64,000 nucleotides of DNA. Source: Lacticaseibacillus baoqingensis. GTDB taxonomy: Bacteria > Bacillota > Bacilli > Lactobacillales > Lactobacillaceae. The position numbers and the translations under genes are program-made. This document shows positions 60,803-64,000 of this stretch, one piece after another. Below the pieces are notes generated by a model that was given only the letters and a program-made list of their open reading frames with translations, searched no databases and had not been told where the DNA came from. The stretch covers positions 1 to 64,000 of the forward strand of contig NZ_RHOI01000008.1 of assembly GCF_003946165.1 (NCBI RefSeq), read 5' to 3'. Numbering within the stretch: the stretch's first letter is position 1; each line of letters begins with the position of its first letter.

Positions 60803-62926
60803 CTAGCCGTTGATACTGCTTTGATGGGCGCTGTAGCCACTATTGCCCTTGATGTTGTGTAGGGCATAATAATCGCTGATCATCTGCTTGCCGATCGTCA
60901 AATTGAACTCACTGCTGTCCGTGGTCAAGTTAGGTACAACCACTGCGATCGCGATTTGCGGATCTTTTGCTGGGGCGAACCCAACAAAGCTTAACGTGGT
61001 TGTTTCTAACAGCTCAGAACTTGGATTAGTCGGATCTGCACGCGTAAACGTCTGCGCCGTCCCAGTTTTGGCCGCGACGCCGGGATTTAATGTGTTCAAA
61101 TTCGTCGCTGTGGTCCAACCATTCGTGCCATGTACCACTTGCCACATCCCTTGTTTGACCAGATCGATCTGCGCTTGGGTATTAGGAATTTTGGCTTGCA
61201 CCGTCGGACTAGTCGTCGTCAACGTTGGCCCATTGCTGCCGTCGCTGAGAGTTTGGCTGATGCTCTTGACGATATATGGTTTCATCCGATACCCGTTATT
61301 GGCAACCGTCGAGACATACTGAGCCATTTGCATCAACGTATAGGTATCGTAGTTCCCATACGAAAGGTCTAATGCTGAGCCCACTGCCAGCGACCCATTA
61401 GTCATCGTTGCCCCAGACTGGCCTTTGACTTCACCAGGCAGGTCCACACCAGTGGTTTGGCCTAAACCAAACTCGGAGAAATAACGCCGCATTTTGGTAA
61501 AAATATCATTATCCATCGTCATAGCGGTATGGGCGACATATTGCGCGTGGCCTTCTTTCATTGCCAAGCGCATCATGTAGATGTTACTGGAAACTTGTAA
61601 TGCAGTGGTGGCATTCAGCGACCCGAATGTGCCGACTGGATAAACTGACTTCTTCACTGGCGTTGAAGGGAGATAAATTGGATCATCACTTTGGGTATTA
61701 TCGTTGACGGTGATCACCCCGTCTTGCAAAGCGCCTAACACCATCGCCGGCTTCACCGCAGACCCCATTGCAAATGAGCGGTTCAAAACCCCTAAGGCAT
61801 CATCATTGATCTTACCCGTTTTGGCATTATGAGCCACGCCTGCCAAGGCCAAAATCGCCCCGGTTTTAGGATTCATTGCCACCGCATAGGCACCATCAGA
61901 ATGCGCCGCGGCGCCGCTAGAAAGCGCAGAACTAAACGTCGATTTTAAAATGGCTTCAACTTTAGTTTGATAAGCAGAATCAATGGTTAAATTCAAGTTG
62001 CCGCCTTGCTGCCCCTTAAAGGTCTGCACTTGCTTTTCGATTTGATTATTCGTGCCTAATTCAACTTGGGTGCGGCTCTTGGCCCCTTTTAAGACATTTT
62101 CGTAGGCTTTTTCCAAGTAAGAAATACCCACTCGGTCATTGCGCGCATAGCCATTTGCCAAATACGCCTTTAACCCATCAGACGGCAATCCGGATTTCGT
62201 TGAAGATACGGTGCCCAAGACACTGGTCATGGAGTCTCCGTTGGGATATGAGCGTTCCCAATCAGTCCCTAAATTGACGCCAGACATTGCCGTCAAGTTC
62301 TCACCGACTGTAGCACTTTCGGTTTCGCTAACGTCAGCATTTTTGATATAAACTGTGGTCAACGCCGTCGCGCCATTCATGATCTTGTAAATCGCGATCG
62401 CTTGTTTTTGTTTATCGGTATATTCAGGCAGATGCTTTTCAACATAGGCAACTTGATATTTATATAACTTGCTGTCTGAAGTCGTTTTTTGTTGCGCCGC
62501 GGGCAACGCTTTAGTTACAGCTTTGGCAGCTTGGGTGTCAGCGAGGTAATAATCCGCATAGTCACGCTTTTGCAGCCCGTCTGTTGACATCGTGATATAC
62601 CGGGCCAAACGATTGGCCGTATGGTACATCGACTCTGCCGTTGCATCGAGGCTTTTCGTGTAGGTGATCGCATTGTTGGCCTTGTTGGTCACCAATGCGC
62701 GCCCTTGGCTGTCATAGATCATTCCCCGCGGCACGGATCCTGTGACCACCGTTTGGTCGGTACGGTCAACTTCTGCGGCAAACCGGCTGCCATTCAGGAT
62801 CTGTAAATAGGCAAGTTGTCCCACCAACGCGGCAAGCAACAAGAAAACGAAGAAGAATAATAAATTAAGTCGAAACGGAATGTGTGATTTTACCCGTTTT
62901 GGCTTTGGTGTACGAATGTATTTCAC
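60803..62926 (-). CDS. Class B penicillin-binding protein (PBP2b-like transpeptidase)
   Basis: A 707-residue peptidoglycan transpeptidase with a short basic cytosolic tail, one membrane helix (about 20-42), a dimerisation domain (PRGMIYDSQGRALVTN, about 65) and a transpeptidase domain. The active-site motifs are SAVK (in MGSAVKPAM, about 393), SSN (VSSNIYM) and KTG (AKTGTAQ). The start is a GTG at 62926 with AAGGGG upstream. It resembles elongasome PBP2b/PbpA of lactobacilli. mreBCD or rodA are not adjacent. Confidence 0.94.
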   Translation of the reverse strand: MKYIRTPKPKRVKSHIPFRLNLLFFFVFLLLAALVGQLAYLQILNGSRFAAEVDRTDQTVVTGSVPRGMIYDSQGRALVTNKANNAITYTKSLDATAESMYHTANRLARYITMSTDGLQKRDYADYYLADTQAAKAVTKALPAAQQKTTSDSKLYKYQVAYVEKHLPEYTDKQKQAIAIYKIMNGATALTTVYIKNADVSETESATVGENLTAMSGVNLGTDWERSYPNGDSMTSVLGTVSSTKSGLPSDGLKAYLANGYARNDRVGISYLEKAYENVLKGAKSRTQVELGTNNQIEKQVQTFKGQQGGNLNLTIDSAYQTKVEAILKSTFSSALSSGAAAHSDGAYAVAMNPKTGAILALAGVAHNAKTGKINDDALGVLNRSFAMGSAVKPAMVLGALQDGVITVNDNTQSDDPIYLPSTPVKKSVYPVGTFGSLNATTALQVSSNIYMMRLAMKEGHAQYVAHTAMTMDNDIFTKMRRYFSEFGLGQTTGVDLPGEVKGQSGATMTNGSLAVGSALDLSYGNYDTYTLMQMAQYVSTVANNGYRMKPYIVKSISQTLSDGSNGPTLTTTSPTVQAKIPNTQAQIDLVKQGMWQVVHGTNGWTTATNLNTLNPGVAAKTGTAQTFTRADPTNPSSELLETTTLSFVGFAPAKDPQIAIAVVVPNLTTDSSEFNLTIGKQMISDYYALHNIKGNSGYSAHQSSING

Positions 62927-63074
62927 CGGTCAAAAACCCCTTAACTGTCATGTTACTGATTGTCATCACCTATGAGTGTAGCAAAAAGCCCTCCACAACG
63001 CCATGATTCTGCGGTTATGATATAGTAAAGTTAACGTTTTAGGGGAACTGACCCTAAGCAATCTTGGAGGCCTT

Positions 63075-64000
63075 ATGCGTATTTATCGCCCTTTGTCTCA
63101 CCACGCATTAGCCGCGGCGTTTTTCCTGCCGATCCTGGTGATGGGGATTTATTTTATTGGACGCGGCGTTTATCCCTTCGGCAACAGCAGCTTGTTGACT
63201 GTGGACATGGGACAACAATATATCGATTTTTACAGCTATTTTAGACAAACCGTGCTCGGCCATCCTGGTCAATTGTTTTACGCCTTTAATAAAGACTTGG
63301 GCGGTGACATGTATGGGGTTTTTGCCTACTATTTGTTCAGCCCGTTTAATCTGATTGTCTGCCTGTTTCCTAAATCGCTGCTCGATGTGGCGATCGTCGT
63401 GATCACGCTGGCCAAGTACGCCTGTGCCAGTTTGGCAATGGCGTATTACTTGAAGCAGCACGGCTGGCAAGGCTTATGGCTGCCAGGGTGGGGATTGACC
63501 TATGCCTTGAGCGGTTGGATGTTAGCCAACCAATTGAACTTGATGTGGTTTGATGCGGTGATCTGTTTGCCGCTGATCGCCGCTGGCCTTGATCGCCTCA
63601 GCACCCATCGGCAACCCACCATGTTTATCACCTGGTTGACCGTCAGCATGATCACGAATTACTACATGGCTTACATGACCTGCTTGTTTGTATGCGGTTA
63701 TTGGGGCTACGTTTTATGTCGCGATCAACATCATTGGCGCAGCGCTTGGCAAGTGAGTTGGCGTTTTGTTTACGCCAGCCTGTTAGCGGCTGGCTCAGCT
63801 GCGGTCGTCTTGTTGCCCACGCTTTTTCAACTTACCCGCTCTAAAGGCACCTACACAGTCACCAAACTACATTGGCGCTTTGAATACTCGCCAGTCAAAA
63901 TTATCGGGAAATTCTTCACCGGTGCTTTCAACTTTGATCAAATGCCTAATGGCCAGCCCAATCTTTTTGTCGGCAGTTTGGCTATGATCGGCGTGATCTT
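63075..64000 (+). CDS. YfhO family membrane protein (partial)
   Basis: The 5' end of a gene that runs out of the window; 308 codons are seen. GGAGG precedes the ATG at 63075. The protein begins with a membrane helix and then LTVDMGQQYIDFYSYF (about 42-57) and NKDLGGDMYGVFAYYLFSP (about 76-94), typical of YfhO proteins, which are polytopic and resemble GT-C glycosyltransferases; B. subtilis YfhO helps glycosylate lipoteichoic acid. It is divergent from the PBP gene, with a TATAGT-like -10 near 63020. Confidence 0.88.
   Translation, partial: MRIYRPLSHHALAAAFFLPILVMGIYFIGRGVYPFGNSSLLTVDMGQQYIDFYSYFRQTVLGHPGQLFYAFNKDLGGDMYGVFAYYLFSPFNLIVCLFPKSLLDVAIVVITLAKYACASLAMAYYLKQHGWQGLWLPGWGLTYALSGWMLANQLNLMWFDAVICLPLIAAGLDRLSTHRQPTMFITWLTVSMITNYYMAYMTCLFVCGYWGYVLCRDQHHWRSAWQVSWRFVYASLLAAGSAAVVLLPTLFQLTRSKGTYTVTKLHWRFEYSPVKIIGKFFTGAFNFDQMPNGQPNLFVGSLAMIGVI

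Overview
The window is a Firmicutes chromosome segment, most likely from the family Lactobacillaceae. The evidence is the gene orders rpsP-khpA-rimM-trmD, ffh-ylxM, ftsY-smc-rnc, recG-plsX-acpP, prpC-prkC-rsgA-rpe-thiN and glnR-glnA, plus PepX peptidase, DUF3042, YneF and UPF0291 proteins, strong AGGAGG ribosome binding sites and TTGACA/TATAAT promoters. The base composition looks GC-rich for a lactobacillus, which would fit a relative of Lacticaseibacillus or Schleiferilactobacillus; that placement is inference. Almost all genes are chromosomal core and lie on the minus strand. I see no insertion sequence, prophage, CRISPR array or T-box.

Layout from left to right. 1-4300: a promoter firing off the left edge, a TMEM175-like channel, uvrC and an MFS transporter. 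4325-5700: small genes (acetyltransferase, YneF, UPF0291, an unknown). 5760-9252: the rpsP-khpA-rimM-trmD-rplS ribosome block, interrupted by a plus-strand glycosyltransferase. 9461-20566: protein targeting (ffh, ylxM, ftsY), chromosome and RNA processing (smc, rnc), phospholipid synthesis (acpP, plsX) and recG. 20701-23227: fakA-like kinase, an Asp23 protein and rpmB. 23292-34205: one long minus-strand run from coaBC to thiN, containing priA, fmt, rsmB and the PASTA kinase/phosphatase pair. 34325-35939: rpoZ, gmk and a patatin. 36041-36340: a plus-strand gene behind a LexA-like operator. 36443-44343: recN, argR, tlyA, ispA, xseBA, folD, nusB, asp23 and efp. 44407-45565: a dead pepP stump, then the rpmA-prp-rplU cluster. 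45795-49303: two small genes, tRNA-Arg and pepX. 49366-51177: glnRA with its GlnR site. 51331-55747: a five-gene aromatic amino acid operon behind a Tyr-rich leader peptide and attenuator. 55763-64000: ynbB, miaA, DUF3042, rhodanese, glk, yqgQ, rhomboid, a class B PBP and the start of a YfhO protein.

The most interesting signals are these. (1) A 17-residue leader peptide with four consecutive tyrosines, followed by mutually exclusive hairpins and a terminator, sits ahead of the chorismate mutase-aroC-aroA-tyrA-aroK operon. It looks like ribosome-mediated attenuation that senses tyrosine. (2) An uncharacterised 99-residue protein next to recN has a near-consensus SOS box inside its promoter spacer. 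(3) A 40-residue HicB-like orphan protein has a very strong promoter with a palindrome over its -35 box. (4) A 3' stump of pepP survives between rpmA and efp. (5) A glycosyltransferase on the opposite strand splits the trmD-rplS ribosomal operon.

Starts were chosen by ribosome binding site and family length. Sites, hairpins and motifs were read by eye. Gene names rest on recognised family motifs, not on a database search.
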